A stretch of 64,000 bases of DNA from Thermoguttaceae bacterium (GCA_025060325.1 JANXBW010000017.1:1-64000), one strand, 5' to 3'. Positions 44,833-54,689 are shown, counted from the stretch's first letter. Numbers and translations: made by a program. Notes: generated from the sequence alone by a model not told the origin.

Positions 44833-45789
44833 ATGAGTGAGGCAATCATCTCTGTCGCCAGTCCGGAAACGCTAATTCGGCTTTTCGGAACCTGCGATCA
44901 GCACGTCCGCAAGATCCGGGAGGCGCTGGGTGTCCGCATTAGCGCCCGGGGCAGCCGAATCCACGTCCAAGGCGAGCCTGAGGCTGTCCACCACGCCACC
45001 CAAGTTTTGGAGCTTCTCCGGATCCATGTGGATCGCTTCGGTGTGCTCAGTCCGGACGATGTTACCCGGACGCTGGCCGAGGTCCAAAATGGCCACCGGA
45101 GCGGAGGTTTCCCGCCGATTGAGGTTTTCCTGGGCCGTCGCATTCGCCCGCGAACCCCGGGCCAAGCGGAGTACGTCAAAGCAATTCGTGACCACGATAT
45201 CGTTTTGTGTACAGGGCCGGCCGGTACTGGGAAAACTTACTTGGCGGTGGCGATGGCCGTTTCGGCTTTAAAAAACGGCCAAGTTCGGAAGATCGTATTG
45301 GCTCGTCCGGCTGTCGAGGCGGGGGAAAGTCTCGGATATTTGCCGGGGGATTTGCAGGCGAAAATTCACCCTTATCTTCGGCCGCTGTTGGATGCTCTCC
45401 ACGAGATGATGGACCCGGAGATGATCCGGCGGTTCACAGCCGATGATCTAATCGAAGTGATTCCCCTGGCATATATGAGAGGGCGTACACTGAATCAGGC
45501 GTTCATGATTTTAGATGAAGCCCAGAACGCCTCCGTGGGTCAAATGAAGATGTTTTTGACCCGAATGGGCGTAGGGTCGAAAATAGTAGCCTCGGGTGAC
45601 ATAACCCAGATTGACTTGCCGCCGCAGACGCGTAGTGGTTTGGTCGACGCCCTGGGTCGGCTCCGCGGGATACCCGGGTTGGCAACCGTGGAGCTTACGC
45701 GGGCTGACATTGTGCGGCACCCGCTTGTGCAAGCCATTGTTGACGCCTACGAACAAGCACCGGCGGGCAAAGGGCGTCGCAAAGAATAA
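44833..45789 (+). CDS. phoH: PhoH-family ATPase
   Basis: A 318-residue protein with a KH-like N-terminal RNA-binding region (about residues 10-75) and a PhoH ATPase domain. The Walker A motif is GPAGTGKT and Walker B is FMILDEAQN; YMRGRTLNQAF and SGDITQIDLP are classic PhoH blocks. PhoH proteins are thought to act in RNA metabolism with YbeY, which is encoded two genes downstream. The ATG at 44833 has no strong ribosome site. It is the first gene of a tight operon: 13 bases to the 7TM-HD gene, then ybeY and corC. Confidence 0.96.
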   Translation: MSEAIISVASPETLIRLFGTCDQHVRKIREALGVRISARGSRIHVQGEPEAVHHATQVLELLRIHVDRFGVLSPDDVTRTLAEVQNGHRSGGFPPIEVFLGRRIRPRTPGQAEYVKAIRDHDIVLCTGPAGTGKTYLAVAMAVSALKNGQVRKIVLARPAVEAGESLGYLPGDLQAKIHPYLRPLLDALHEMMDPEMIRRFTADDLIEVIPLAYMRGRTLNQAFMILDEAQNASVGQMKMFLTRMGVGSKIVASGDITQIDLPPQTRSGLVDALGRLRGIPGLATVELTRADIVRHPLVQAIVDAYEQAPAGKGRRKE

Positions 45790-45802
45790 GGTAATTGAAG
45801 AT

Positions 45803-47482
45803 ATGGCTTCCGGATCTCCTGCTAAGACGCGGGCGATGCGGGTGGCCAGCTTTGCCCATGCCGACTCGCGCTGGAAGCAACTGGCCCAGTTGCTGCTAAA
45901 ACCACCGCTTTTCCGTTACATCGGCTTTGCCTGTCTGGCAGTGGCCCTGTGGGGCGTCCTTATCGGCGCTTGGGACCCTCCGTTCCCTTATCGGGCAGGG
46001 GATGTTCCCGACAGACCGATCGTCAGCCGGACCGATTTCTCAGCATCTAACCCGGTCACACCGGATGGCGAGCCGATCATGTTTCGTGCTGGCCAAAAGC
46101 TGGCCGAGGCCGGCAGACCGTTGACAGCCGAGCAAGTGCGGCTTTTGCGGTCAGAGCATGCCGCCGTCCTTGCCCAACGGTCACTGGCGGAACGGATGGG
46201 GCGGTTCCTGGGGATGTGGGTGTTGATGTTGTCCTTGTTGGGCCTAAGTGGCCTTTACCTTTATGTCCACGCAGCGGAGGTTTTTCGCGATGAGCGGCGG
46301 CTTATGGTGTTGGTGTTGATGTCGCTGGGTGCTTCGGCTATTGCCCAGTGGCTTGCCCACGAGGCCTGGCGCGGCGAGCTTGTGCCCGTCTTGGGGTTTA
46401 CTCAAGGTGTGGCCATTGCCTTGGGTAGGGAACTGGCCCTCCTCTTTGGAAGCTTGGTGGCGCTAGCAACCATAGTGGCCTTAGGGCAACCGGTAAGCGC
46501 CCTTTTGGTTCTCTTGGGCGTAATGGCCGTTGCTTGTATGCAATTGCGCCATGTTCGTACACGTAGCAAGTTGCTCCAAGTGGGGGTGGTGGCTGGCGGC
46601 GCTGCTTTTGTGTTGACGTTGGCGGGGTATGCCCTTCAGACGGGGATGCTCCCGGCGCCCGCTTGGCGATTGGCTCTGTACAACTCGTTGTGGACAATTG
46701 CTTCGGGCTTTTTAATCTTTGGCTTGCTCCAGCCGATTGAGCGGCTCTTTGGGGTGTTGACTGATATCAGCTTGCTTGAACTTGCGGACATGTCCCAGCC
46801 GCTCCTTCAAGAGCTTCTCCGGCGGGCACCAGGGACCCATAGCCATTCGGTACTGGTGGGGGCGATGGCGGAGGCCGCCGCGGAGGCCATCGGGGCAAGG
46901 GGACTCCTGGCTCGGGTGGGGGCGTATTACCACGACATTGGGAAAATCCTGCAGCCGGAATATTTCGTCGAAAATCAAACCAATGGGGAGAACCGACACA
47001 ATAATCTCCGGCCGGCGATGAGTAGCCTTATTATCATGTCTCACGTGAAAGATGGGGTGAATCTGGCCCGCCAGTACGGATTGCCGCAGGCGATTATCGA
47101 CTTTATCGAACAGCACCACGGGACGACATTGGTGCGGTATTTTTACGATCGGGCCACCGAAGAGTGGCGTGCTACTCGGGATTTGCCGGCTGTTGACGAA
47201 AGCACCTTCCGCTATCGGGGACCAAAGCCAAAGACTAAGGAAGTGGCCATCGTCATGTTGGCCGATTCGGTAGAAAGTGCTTGCCGATGCCTTGACGAGC
47301 CAACTCCCTCCCGAATTGAGCATTTGGTGCGGCAAATATCTCGGCATAAATTAGAAGACGGCCAATTTGACGATTGCGACTTGACCTTCGAGGAGCTCCG
47401 TAAGATCGAAAACAGTTTAATCAACACGCTGGTGGCCAACTATCACGGTCGCATCAAATACCCCACTGCAGCCGCCGTATGA
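45803..47482 (+). CDS. 7TM-HD membrane phosphodiesterase (PgpH-like)
   Basis: A 559-residue membrane protein: one N-terminal helix (FRYIGFACLAVALWGVLIG), a short extracellular part, about six to seven further helices, and a cytosolic HD domain (from about residue 345). Metal ligands are visible in HSHSVLVGAM, YYHDIGK, EQHHGT and MLADSVES. Relatives (PgpH) hydrolyse cyclic di-AMP. The extracellular 7TMR-HDED part is only about 90 residues, against roughly 300 in typical relatives. The start at 45803 is 13 bases after phoH. The stop overlaps the ybeY start (ATGA), so translation is coupled. Confidence 0.9.
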   Translation: MASGSPAKTRAMRVASFAHADSRWKQLAQLLLKPPLFRYIGFACLAVALWGVLIGAWDPPFPYRAGDVPDRPIVSRTDFSASNPVTPDGEPIMFRAGQKLAEAGRPLTAEQVRLLRSEHAAVLAQRSLAERMGRFLGMWVLMLSLLGLSGLYLYVHAAEVFRDERRLMVLVLMSLGASAIAQWLAHEAWRGELVPVLGFTQGVAIALGRELALLFGSLVALATIVALGQPVSALLVLLGVMAVACMQLRHVRTRSKLLQVGVVAGGAAFVLTLAGYALQTGMLPAPAWRLALYNSLWTIASGFLIFGLLQPIERLFGVLTDISLLELADMSQPLLQELLRRAPGTHSHSVLVGAMAEAAAEAIGARGLLARVGAYYHDIGKILQPEYFVENQTNGENRHNNLRPAMSSLIIMSHVKDGVNLARQYGLPQAIIDFIEQHHGTTLVRYFYDRATEEWRATRDLPAVDESTFRYRGPKPKTKEVAIVMLADSVESACRCLDEPTPSRIEHLVRQISRHKLEDGQFDDCDLTFEELRKIENSLINTLVANYHGRIKYPTAAAV

Positions 47483-48201
47483 GTGCCGCAAGAGGTTCCG
47501 CCTATCGCTCCGGTCAGCCGGCCGGGAAACAAAGATTCCGGCAGCCTCGGTCGTCCGACGCGGCGCCGCAGGCGGCAGGAGAGAGCTCCCCACGGGCAAG
47601 GCTCCGGGGAAAAGGAAGGAAGAAAAGTCGGGGACCGCAGGGTAAGCAGGCAGCGATCCGGTCGGCTTCCTCATCTTCCGCCAAAGTGTCGGGGCAGAAG
47701 GGCTCATCAACCGGCGAGCAGCTTGGGCCGCTAGCTGTTGACGAATTAGAGGTGCACATTGCCGATCATCAAAGCCGGCTGAAGATCGACCGTGTGCTTG
47801 TGCGGCGGGCGGTTCGGCAGGTTCTCACCGATTACGGCTTTCATCGCGGTGTGCTCACGGTGGCCCTGGTGGGTGACCGGGCTATTCGTCGACTCAATCG
47901 GCTTTTCCTCGGCGAGGATGAGCCGACCGACGTTCTGAGTTTCCCCCTGGAGAAGGCGCCGGGGGTCATCGAGGGGGAGATCATTGTCAGCACCGAAACG
48001 GCCCAACGGGAAGCACAGCGGTACGACAATGATCCCAAGGCGGAACTGCTGCTTTATGTGGTCCATGGGGCTCTCCACTTGGCTGGTCTTGATGACCAGC
48101 GACTAAGAGACCGAAGGAAGATGCGAAGGGAAGAAAAGCGATACTTGCGACTCTTTGGATACAAGATTCGCATGGCGCCTTCGTCTACGACAAGGCCTTG
48201 A
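47479..48201 (+). CDS. ybeY: Endoribonuclease YbeY with a long basic N-terminal extension
   Basis: A metal-dependent endoribonuclease for 16S rRNA maturation and ribosome quality control. The catalytic domain (about residues 90-240) has DEPTDVLSFPLE and the zinc site HGALHLAGLDD. In most YbeY the third ligand is histidine (GYDH); here it is aspartate. The first 85-90 residues are rich in Ser, Arg, Lys and Gly and probably disordered, perhaps RNA-binding; typical YbeY is only about 155 residues. It overlaps the upstream 7TM-HD gene by four bases and precedes corC by one. Confidence 0.95.
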   Translation: MSAARGSAYRSGQPAGKQRFRQPRSSDAAPQAAGESSPRARLRGKGRKKSRGPQGKQAAIRSASSSSAKVSGQKGSSTGEQLGPLAVDELEVHIADHQSRLKIDRVLVRRAVRQVLTDYGFHRGVLTVALVGDRAIRRLNRLFLGEDEPTDVLSFPLEKAPGVIEGEIIVSTETAQREAQRYDNDPKAELLLYVVHGALHLAGLDDQRLRDRRKMRREEKRYLRLFGYKIRMAPSSTTRP

Positions 48202-48202
48202 T

Positions 48203-49543
48203 ATGAACCTCGACAGCACCGGCTTTTTAGCTCAGCTGTCGTCTGTCGACATCTGGCAGGCAACCCTCCGCTGGAGCTTTGCCGCTGTGATGGTTGCCTG
48301 TTTCTTTACGGCACTGGGGTGGCGAGCTTGTCAGGACTTTTCCCGCGCAGAACTCGAGGAGTTGTGTCGACGGCGAAAGAAACCGGAACTTCTTGGCACG
48401 ATACTCAAGCAGGATGATTGGGTAGCCACGGCATTGGAAGGGCTTTTCCTTGTCCTTCTTGCCCTGAGTGTTTACTTGGCCGTGGCGATCGTCGAGGGAT
48501 TGTGGACAAATTTGACCTGGTTTAGTCGGGTAACCTATCTGGCTGGGCTTACCTTAACTGTGCTTACTGGTGCCCATTGGCTGCCGTGGGCCATCGCTCG
48601 GGTGTGGGCGGCCCCCGTTACTTACTACCTTTGGCCGTTGTGGCAGCGACTGGCCACATTGGGTAAGCCCTTGGCCTGGGGCAATAGGTTTTTCGAAGTT
48701 GTTCTTAAGCGACTTGGTGGACATGTGGATAATGCCCTGCCGGAAGAAGCACTAGAGGAAGAGCTCCGCACGGTGGTCAGCGAAGGTCATCGCGAAGGCA
48801 TTCTGGAAGCCGATGCCCAGCATATGATCGTTAGCGTCATCGAGCTTTCCGACGCCACCGTTTCCAAAATCATGACGCCGCGTACTTATGTCGTCTCGAT
48901 ACCCAAAACGGCAGGCTGGCGGGAGATGCTGCAAACAGTTATCCAGAGCGGTCATACCCGCTTGCCCGTTTACGACAAAAATCGCGATGACATTGTCGGG
49001 GTCCTGTATGTGAAAGACCTGCTGCCAGTTTTGGCTGAATGCGCGGGCGAACCGGATCGCCACTGGAGCGAGCTTGTCCGCCAGCCGATGTTTGTCCCGG
49101 AGACCAAACGTGTTGACGACTTGCTGCAGCAGTTCCAGCAAACGCGAAATCACCTGGCAGTAGTGCTGGATGAATACGGCGGTTTGGCCGGTGTGGTAAC
49201 TCTTGAGGACATTCTTGAGGAAATTGTCGGGGAAATTGCTGACGAATCGGACCGCGAGGAAGTTCACGAAATCCGGCGACTCGACGATCGCCGCGCCGAG
49301 GTGCTGGGCCGAAGTCGACTAGATGAGATCAACGAGGCTTTTGGCCTTGAGCTTCCCGAAAATGGGGAGGTGGAAACTATTGGTGGCCTCCTTTTCTCCG
49401 AGCTAGGCCGGGTTCCTCAAGTTGGAGATGAGCTTCAGCTCGGCAATGTGAAACTAAGAGTGCTCGAAGCTACCCACCGCCGTGTGGAGAAAGTCCTGAT
49501 CGAACTTCTCGAGGGGACTTTCCCACCCGCCCCCGAAGAGTGA
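48203..49543 (+). CDS. CNNM/CorC-family CBS-domain protein
   Basis: A 446-residue protein with three hydrophobic segments in an N-terminal CNNM-like domain (about residues 18-150), two CBS domains (from IMTPRTYVVSIPKT, and around VLDEYGGLAGVVTLEDILEEIVGE) and a C-terminal CorC/HlyC domain (SRLDEINEAFGLELP to the end). Relatives regulate or carry magnesium and other divalent cations. Its position after ybeY is the classic ybeY-ybeX (corC) arrangement. The ATG at 48203 is one base after the ybeY stop, with AAGG upstream. It ends the operon. Confidence 0.93.
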   Translation: MNLDSTGFLAQLSSVDIWQATLRWSFAAVMVACFFTALGWRACQDFSRAELEELCRRRKKPELLGTILKQDDWVATALEGLFLVLLALSVYLAVAIVEGLWTNLTWFSRVTYLAGLTLTVLTGAHWLPWAIARVWAAPVTYYLWPLWQRLATLGKPLAWGNRFFEVVLKRLGGHVDNALPEEALEEELRTVVSEGHREGILEADAQHMIVSVIELSDATVSKIMTPRTYVVSIPKTAGWREMLQTVIQSGHTRLPVYDKNRDDIVGVLYVKDLLPVLAECAGEPDRHWSELVRQPMFVPETKRVDDLLQQFQQTRNHLAVVLDEYGGLAGVVTLEDILEEIVGEIADESDREEVHEIRRLDDRRAEVLGRSRLDEINEAFGLELPENGEVETIGGLLFSELGRVPQVGDELQLGNVKLRVLEATHRRVEKVLIELLEGTFPPAPEE

Positions 49544-49567
49544 AATGGTCCTCCAGATGGGCTTTCC

Positions 49568-49717
49568 GGCCCCGTCCCCGCGCGCACGGCAACCGCTACC
49601 CGGGTAAACAGATAAAAGCGCTACTATCGGCCCCGTCCCTGCGCCCACGGCAAGCGCGATTGCTCTTTCCATGATTTGCCGCTTCCGTTCGCGCCGTCCC
49701 TGCGCGCGGCGGCCGCC
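49568..49717. repeat. Three degenerate direct repeats, 61-base period
   Basis: The first 25-28 bases of each unit are similar (for example cggccccgtccctgcgcc in unit 2), and the shared gtccc falls exactly 61 bases apart in the three copies. The rest of each unit has diverged. An old tandem duplication is the simplest reading. Confidence 0.45.
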
Positions 49718-50389
49718 TATTTTGTCGACCCGGCACCCCCGTACCCGCAGGCTAACCTGGATTTGGAATGCAGCCGGAATATCGCCCCTTAACCCCAACC
49801 TTATCGCCGACATTAGATGGGTTCGGATCGCCCCTATTAGTGGTGCCTTAGACAGGCCAGTTTTGGCGGTCGCTTGGCTGCCTCCTAAGACACATCTTTG
49901 TGCCTTCGGGAGCGCCTCGCCCGATAGCACCGATTTAACGTGGGCAACCTGCGAGCGAATCTTTTCTAACTAAGAGAGGATTAGTTGGTGCGCGGTCCTA
50001 CTTTTGGACCATGGTCGGGTGCGCCTCGGTAAACCGATGTCGTTTTGCGCCGCCTGGGTAGGGAATCCCTTCGAAGCTGCTTGAATAAGCTGGGTCGAAC
50101 CGGCGCAATTCCCCGGCTTCAGGAGCCGGAGAAGGTCAGGACCGGGAGCTACAGAGTGTGTGGGCTGAGAAGATGGGCTTTCACTTGCCTTCCGGGAAGC
50201 TTGGGAAATTGCCTCGTCGCACTCCGCCGCCTGCTCCTAAAGGGGCCTAACTGGGCACTCAAATCGGTCGCCTAGCTTCATCGAGAACCAACGCTTGAGG
50301 GTTTTGTGCGAGGAGACTCCGGTGTGGAAAAGGCTCAAGAAACCTGAGACGTCGAGGCCTTATAAAGGGGCGCGCTGGGAGCGCGCATG

Positions 50390-50412
50390 AAAAAACCCGG
50401 CCAAAAGCCGGG
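50390..50412 (-). terminator. Rho-independent terminator of tRNA-fMet
   Basis: Read on the minus strand: a stem CCCGGC/GCCGGG with a 5-base loop followed by TTTTTT. It starts 14 bases past the tRNA 3' end and is the best intrinsic terminator in the window. A second 7-bp hairpin (gcgcgct/agcgcgc) lies just beyond at 50370-50386. Confidence 0.88.
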
Positions 50413-50426
50413 AGCATGTGCCGAAG

Positions 50427-50500
<74 letters not shown>

Positions 50501-51459
50501 TCAGCGTCCCAAGGGGTATTCCCCCTTAGGGCTTGCTCATTTTAATTATCGCCGGAAGCCCGGACAAGGTTCGATAACAGCTTGAAAACTTCGGCGGCCT
50601 GAAAATCGGATTCCGCGGCCGTAAAGGAATTTTAAAAGCGTAAGTAGAAACCCGCCCATTCTTGGTAAGTCAATTTTTTAAGTCGAATTAGTCAAGATTC
50701 CACCACGTTCCGGTGCAAATTCCGTTCGAGGTTTGTTTGGTTGGTTTCGGGTCTCCAACGGCTACGGTGCCGGGGGCAAAAAACTACCCGATCCCAAGTT
50801 TGCCAGGTCCGCGGAGCACCGGCACAACAGCCAATCTTCTCGACCATGCGCATAACTCGGCTGCCCGGAAACTCCGGGGCGACTGGGGCTTGCACGCTCA
50901 CGGGTGCGTCCGCAAACTCGCCGAGTCGTCCGCGACTACGCCCCCGAGCCCCACGCTCTTCGTTGGACCTATTTAGTCCTGGATCCCCACCTACGTTGCA
51001 CGCGCTTAGTTTTTCGGCAAAACCCTTGGGCTCCTAGCTTCCCTCCTATCTATTGCCTCCTTTTCACCGCACAGATTCCCGAGCCGGCCATCTAAGTTCC
51101 TTTGGGTCGCGGCGGCCCGGGTGATTTCCTCACGAAGGGCAGGCCGGAAATTGGCTTGATCGGTGCCCAAGGCCGGGCCCCTGGTGCGTGGCGGCAGTTC
51201 CTCTCTACCCCGGCCCATTCGAGGCCCTGCGTCGAGCGATTACCATAAAGCCCTACCCTGCCGCATGGCGTTGTCGCTGCGTTTTAACGCGTAAACAAAA
51301 GCGTGGGCGGAGCCAATTCCCCTCCCCAAGCTGCCAAGCTGCTTTTTGCACCCGCCGGTAGGGGACGAGTTGATAAATTAGCTTACGGTTGCCCTTGGCT
51401 TCTGCCCAGGGGGAGGTAATTTGCTAAGTCCACGTGGAAGACAGTCAAGGAGGGGTGGA
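50501..51459. other. Intergenic between tRNA-fMet and the GH88 gene
   Basis: About 960 bases holding the tRNA promoter and the upstream region of the uronate-polysaccharide genes. Open frames here have no ribosome sites and are rejected. No structure was recognised. Confidence 0.4.
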
Positions 51460-52581
51460 ATGCTGACAAAGGACAGAATTGAAGAAGTTTTGCAATTTGC
51501 GGAAAGCCAGGTTCGCCGGCTTGTGGAAAATTACCCAGATTTTTTCCCCATCTATACCGTGGGTGGAAAATGGTTCCACACTGGGGAGCTTTGGACAGAT
51601 TGGACCGGCGGCTTTTTGGCGGGGATGATGTGGCAGTTCTATCGCCGGACTCGATCGCCGTATTGGCGCGAGAAAGCAGTCCACTATTCCAAACTGCTAG
51701 AACATCGCAAGGAGGACCGCAATGTTCATGATTTGGGCTTTATTTTCCTAAACAGCTATCTGCCTTGGTACGAAGAAACTGGCGATCCGGCGCTTAAGGA
51801 CGTCATTATCACCGCCGGTCGGACGCTTGCCCTACGCTACCAGCCTAAGGGGAAGTACCTTTGCTCCTTCATTGGTCCCCATAGCCTATTTATCGACATC
51901 ATGATGAATGTGCCCATCGTCTTCTATGCTGCCATCCACACAGGCGACCAGCAGCTAATGGACATTGCCCTTAACCATTGCCGCACAACCCGCGATCGTC
52001 TTGTTCGTCCGGATGGTTCCGTGGCGCACGAGGGCCTTTTTGACGTGGAAACTGGCCAATTCCTTAGGCAAAGTACGCACCAGGGTCTTAGTGCCGAAAG
52101 CTGCTGGGCCCGGGGGCTTGCGTGGTCGCTTTATGGCTTTACCAAAGTCCACGCAATGACCGGGCTTGAGGAGTTCCTCGAGGTAGCCGAGCGAAATGCC
52201 CAGTATTGGATCCTTCACTTACCTGTGGACAAAATACCCTATTGGGACTTTTGTGCCGATCTCGCGCAGCCGCCACCGTGGGGAGCGCAAAAGGAAACAT
52301 CGTCGGCAGCTATTGCCGCCAGTGGTCTTTTGGACCTAGCTCGGCAGACCAAGGTGCCGGAGCATTCCGTCGCTTACCGAAGTACCGCCCTTGCCATGCT
52401 TGAGGCCCTTACCGATCCTCAATATTTGGCCATCAGCACTCCGGGGTGGGAGGGGATATTAAAGCACGCAGTTTATCACACAAGAAAAAACCTGGGCGTT
52501 GACGAATCGGTGATGTGGGGCGATTACTTTTTTGTCGAGGGGCTAACTAAGCTCGCCTTGGAAAAGGAGGCAAGCAACTAG
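51460..52581 (+). CDS. Unsaturated glucuronyl hydrolase (glycoside hydrolase family 88)
   Basis: A 373-residue enzyme that removes the unsaturated uronic acid from the non-reducing end of oligosaccharides made by polysaccharide lyases. The alpha-barrel signatures are WTDWTGGFLAGMMW, the catalytic aspartate in VHDLGFIF and the second aspartate in FIDIMMNVPI. HQGLSAESCWARGLAW and ETSSAAIAASGL also fit the family. No signal peptide is seen, so it probably works in the cytosol. The ATG at 51460 follows AAGGAGGGG; the longer frame from 51421 is rejected. The heparinase-like gene follows 209 bases downstream. Confidence 0.93.
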   Translation: MLTKDRIEEVLQFAESQVRRLVENYPDFFPIYTVGGKWFHTGELWTDWTGGFLAGMMWQFYRRTRSPYWREKAVHYSKLLEHRKEDRNVHDLGFIFLNSYLPWYEETGDPALKDVIITAGRTLALRYQPKGKYLCSFIGPHSLFIDIMMNVPIVFYAAIHTGDQQLMDIALNHCRTTRDRLVRPDGSVAHEGLFDVETGQFLRQSTHQGLSAESCWARGLAWSLYGFTKVHAMTGLEEFLEVAERNAQYWILHLPVDKIPYWDFCADLAQPPPWGAQKETSSAAIAASGLLDLARQTKVPEHSVAYRSTALAMLEALTDPQYLAISTPGWEGILKHAVYHTRKNLGVDESVMWGDYFFVEGLTKLALEKEASN

Positions 52582-52790
52582 CGGCCAGCTTCCGATGAGA
52601 AGGTGTTCTCGGGTATGGGGAGTGGCCCTCCTTTTCGGCCATCCCGGGGAACTTGCCCGTGCGAATGTCAACAGAAATTTACGTGGGGTGGGGAGATAAA
52701 CCAAGCGAGCGATAAGGGCAATTCGTAAACATTGGGTAGGCCGGGCGAGCTTTCCCTTAGTCCACGTCCTTCAAAGCTGGAGGAATTACC

Positions 52791-54689
52791 ATGCAAGCGG
52801 CGCGAGTTTGCTTTTGCGTCATGGTCATCGGGGTTATGGCAGCCGCAGGGTCTTATGTTCTGGCAGCTGACCATGAAGATTTCGCGAATTGTGTGGATGT
52901 CTTTTCCTCTTGGCCTCTTGCTTACGAAACCTCAGCTTACGAGCTTGCCCCCGTGTGGCGGCAACCCCAGCGAGCTTGGCAGCCGGAAGAGCTTCTCAGG
53001 GAACTTCGCCGTCGCGTCTCCTGGGAGAAAAGTCGGCAAGAGCTCCAGGTTTACTATTACCGGATTGGCTATACGATTGCCTTTCCTCTGCCTGTTGACA
53101 AGAGACCTGATCCGGCTGGTTTTCCCGCCGGAATTCCCGAAATTACCTATCCGTGGCTAACATGGCTGAGTTGGGAGCTTGATGAAAGATGGCGGATCCT
53201 GCTGGCTGGCTGCGAATTGCTTGCCGACGATGAGGCTAAGGCCATTTTGCAAAAAGAGTTGGGCAATTTGGCCTGGGAGAACTACCGTGGTGACGGTAAT
53301 GCGGTAGGATTACCCACCGGGCATTTTGCCGGTGTGCTTGCCCTGACCCTAAGCAAGGAGAATCTTTGGGATGAGTCAACACGTGCCGGCATGGAACAGG
53401 CGGCCAGGAAGCTTTTGGAAGAGGATATCGCTCCGTGGTTTGAAAAGAATTGGGCCGAGCCGAAACCGATCACCTCGCCTCGGCTTCACAACTATGTTCT
53501 CATCCTGTTTCGGGCAGCACAGCTTGCCCGCGTTCTGAAGCATCCGATGACATCCTCGCTTGAAGCCAGGGCAGAAGATGTTTTTCGCGCCTGGTGTCAA
53601 GCCCGGAAGGCCCCGGTCTATCATAGCGAAGGTACGGCCTACGACGGGTATCTCCTTGATGCAGTAACCGAGTGGATAGAGGGTTTGCCGGCGGAAAAGC
53701 ACCGGGAACTTGTTGACTTTGGCCAGGCGCCTCTTGTTGACTTTTGTCGGCAGGCAATTGCGCTTTGTCTGCCTGGGCGGGTGGACCTCCAGGCCCCCCT
53801 AGGCGATGTGGAGCCAGAAATGGCCTTTTGGGCTACGGTGCTTGCCCGACTTGCTAGGTGGTACGATATACCGGAAGCATGCTGGCTCCTAAAATTTTTC
53901 CCGCCCTCGCGCTTCCGGGCAGAAGCATTACGTCAACTTGTTTACCACAGTGAGTCTTTTGGTCGAGATTTCCCGGCGCCTTCCGGTGGGGCGCGGGAGC
54001 AGATGGCCTCCGTTTCCCTCCGTACGGGCTTTTGGCCTTCCGACTGCCTTGTGGCAGTAGGGCTTCCCCGTTGTCAAATGGGGCATCTCCATCCGGATGC
54101 TGGCCAAGTGGTGATCGGTTGGCAAGGCCGGTTTTGGGTGACCGATCCCGGTTATCAACAGTATCGCCGTGGGGAGGAACGTGTTTACACCTTGGGGCCC
54201 CGGTCGCACAACCTCCCTGTCGTGGGTGGCGTTGCGGCCAGTAAGTTAGCGGGCCAGTTACTTGAACTTGGCGAGGGGGCCGACGAACTTCGCGCGGCTG
54301 TGGACATCACGCCGGCTTACTCGGGTTTAGGATCGGAGGGAAGGATCGTCCGTACGATTGTGCTCCGAGGAAAAGGCCCTTCGTACACAGTAACTGTTTC
54401 GGATCATTTTAAAGATTTTGCCCCGGGGACCGAGGTGATCTATCACTGGCTTGGCGGTGCTTACTTGGCGTGGGCATTTCGGGAGGGGTGGGCACGATTA
54501 AGCGACGGAAAGCACAGTCTGTGGATTGCCTGCGGGCAGGCACCGATCATGGCCCGACACCTTGACCGCCACCCCGGGAGTCGTGGCCCGCTGACACTGG
54601 CAGTGCCTTTAAAGATCGAGGATTCGTCAACAACCATCACCTGGTCTTTCCACCTTGTCCCTGGACCTTCGTGGACGCCACCCAAGTAG
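52791..54689 (+). CDS. Exported heparinase II/III-like polysaccharide lyase
   Basis: A 632-residue protein with a signal peptide (CFCVMVIGVMAAAGSYVLAA), an alpha-barrel N-terminal part and a beta-rich C-terminal heparinase II/III domain. The key segment is around MGHLHPDAGQVVIGWQG, followed by WVTDPGYQQY and SHNLPVVGG, as in this lyase family. Such lyases cut uronic-acid polysaccharides by beta-elimination and leave unsaturated ends, which the GH88 enzyme just upstream could remove. GGAGG lies 8 bases before the ATG. The precise substrate (heparin-like, alginate-like or other) cannot be told. Confidence 0.86.
   Translation: MQAARVCFCVMVIGVMAAAGSYVLAADHEDFANCVDVFSSWPLAYETSAYELAPVWRQPQRAWQPEELLRELRRRVSWEKSRQELQVYYYRIGYTIAFPLPVDKRPDPAGFPAGIPEITYPWLTWLSWELDERWRILLAGCELLADDEAKAILQKELGNLAWENYRGDGNAVGLPTGHFAGVLALTLSKENLWDESTRAGMEQAARKLLEEDIAPWFEKNWAEPKPITSPRLHNYVLILFRAAQLARVLKHPMTSSLEARAEDVFRAWCQARKAPVYHSEGTAYDGYLLDAVTEWIEGLPAEKHRELVDFGQAPLVDFCRQAIALCLPGRVDLQAPLGDVEPEMAFWATVLARLARWYDIPEACWLLKFFPPSRFRAEALRQLVYHSESFGRDFPAPSGGAREQMASVSLRTGFWPSDCLVAVGLPRCQMGHLHPDAGQVVIGWQGRFWVTDPGYQQYRRGEERVYTLGPRSHNLPVVGGVAASKLAGQLLELGEGADELRAAVDITPAYSGLGSEGRIVRTIVLRGKGPSYTVTVSDHFKDFAPGTEVIYHWLGGAYLAWAFREGWARLSDGKHSLWIACGQAPIMARHLDRHPGSRGPLTLAVPLKIEDSSTTITWSFHLVPGPSWTPPK

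Larger units (their letters stand above)
49544..50426. other. Non-coding region after the phoH operon with degenerate 61-base repeats
   Basis: About 880 bases without a supported gene. Three degenerate repeats with exact 61-base spacing (49568, 49629, 49690) lie just past corC, followed near the right end by the tRNA-fMet terminator. Nothing else recognised. Confidence 0.5.

Noticed and set aside
50110..50160. Possible SRP RNA core (ggtcaggaccggg)
   Set aside because: The conserved GGAAGGAAGCAGCC block is missing, so similarity is superficial.
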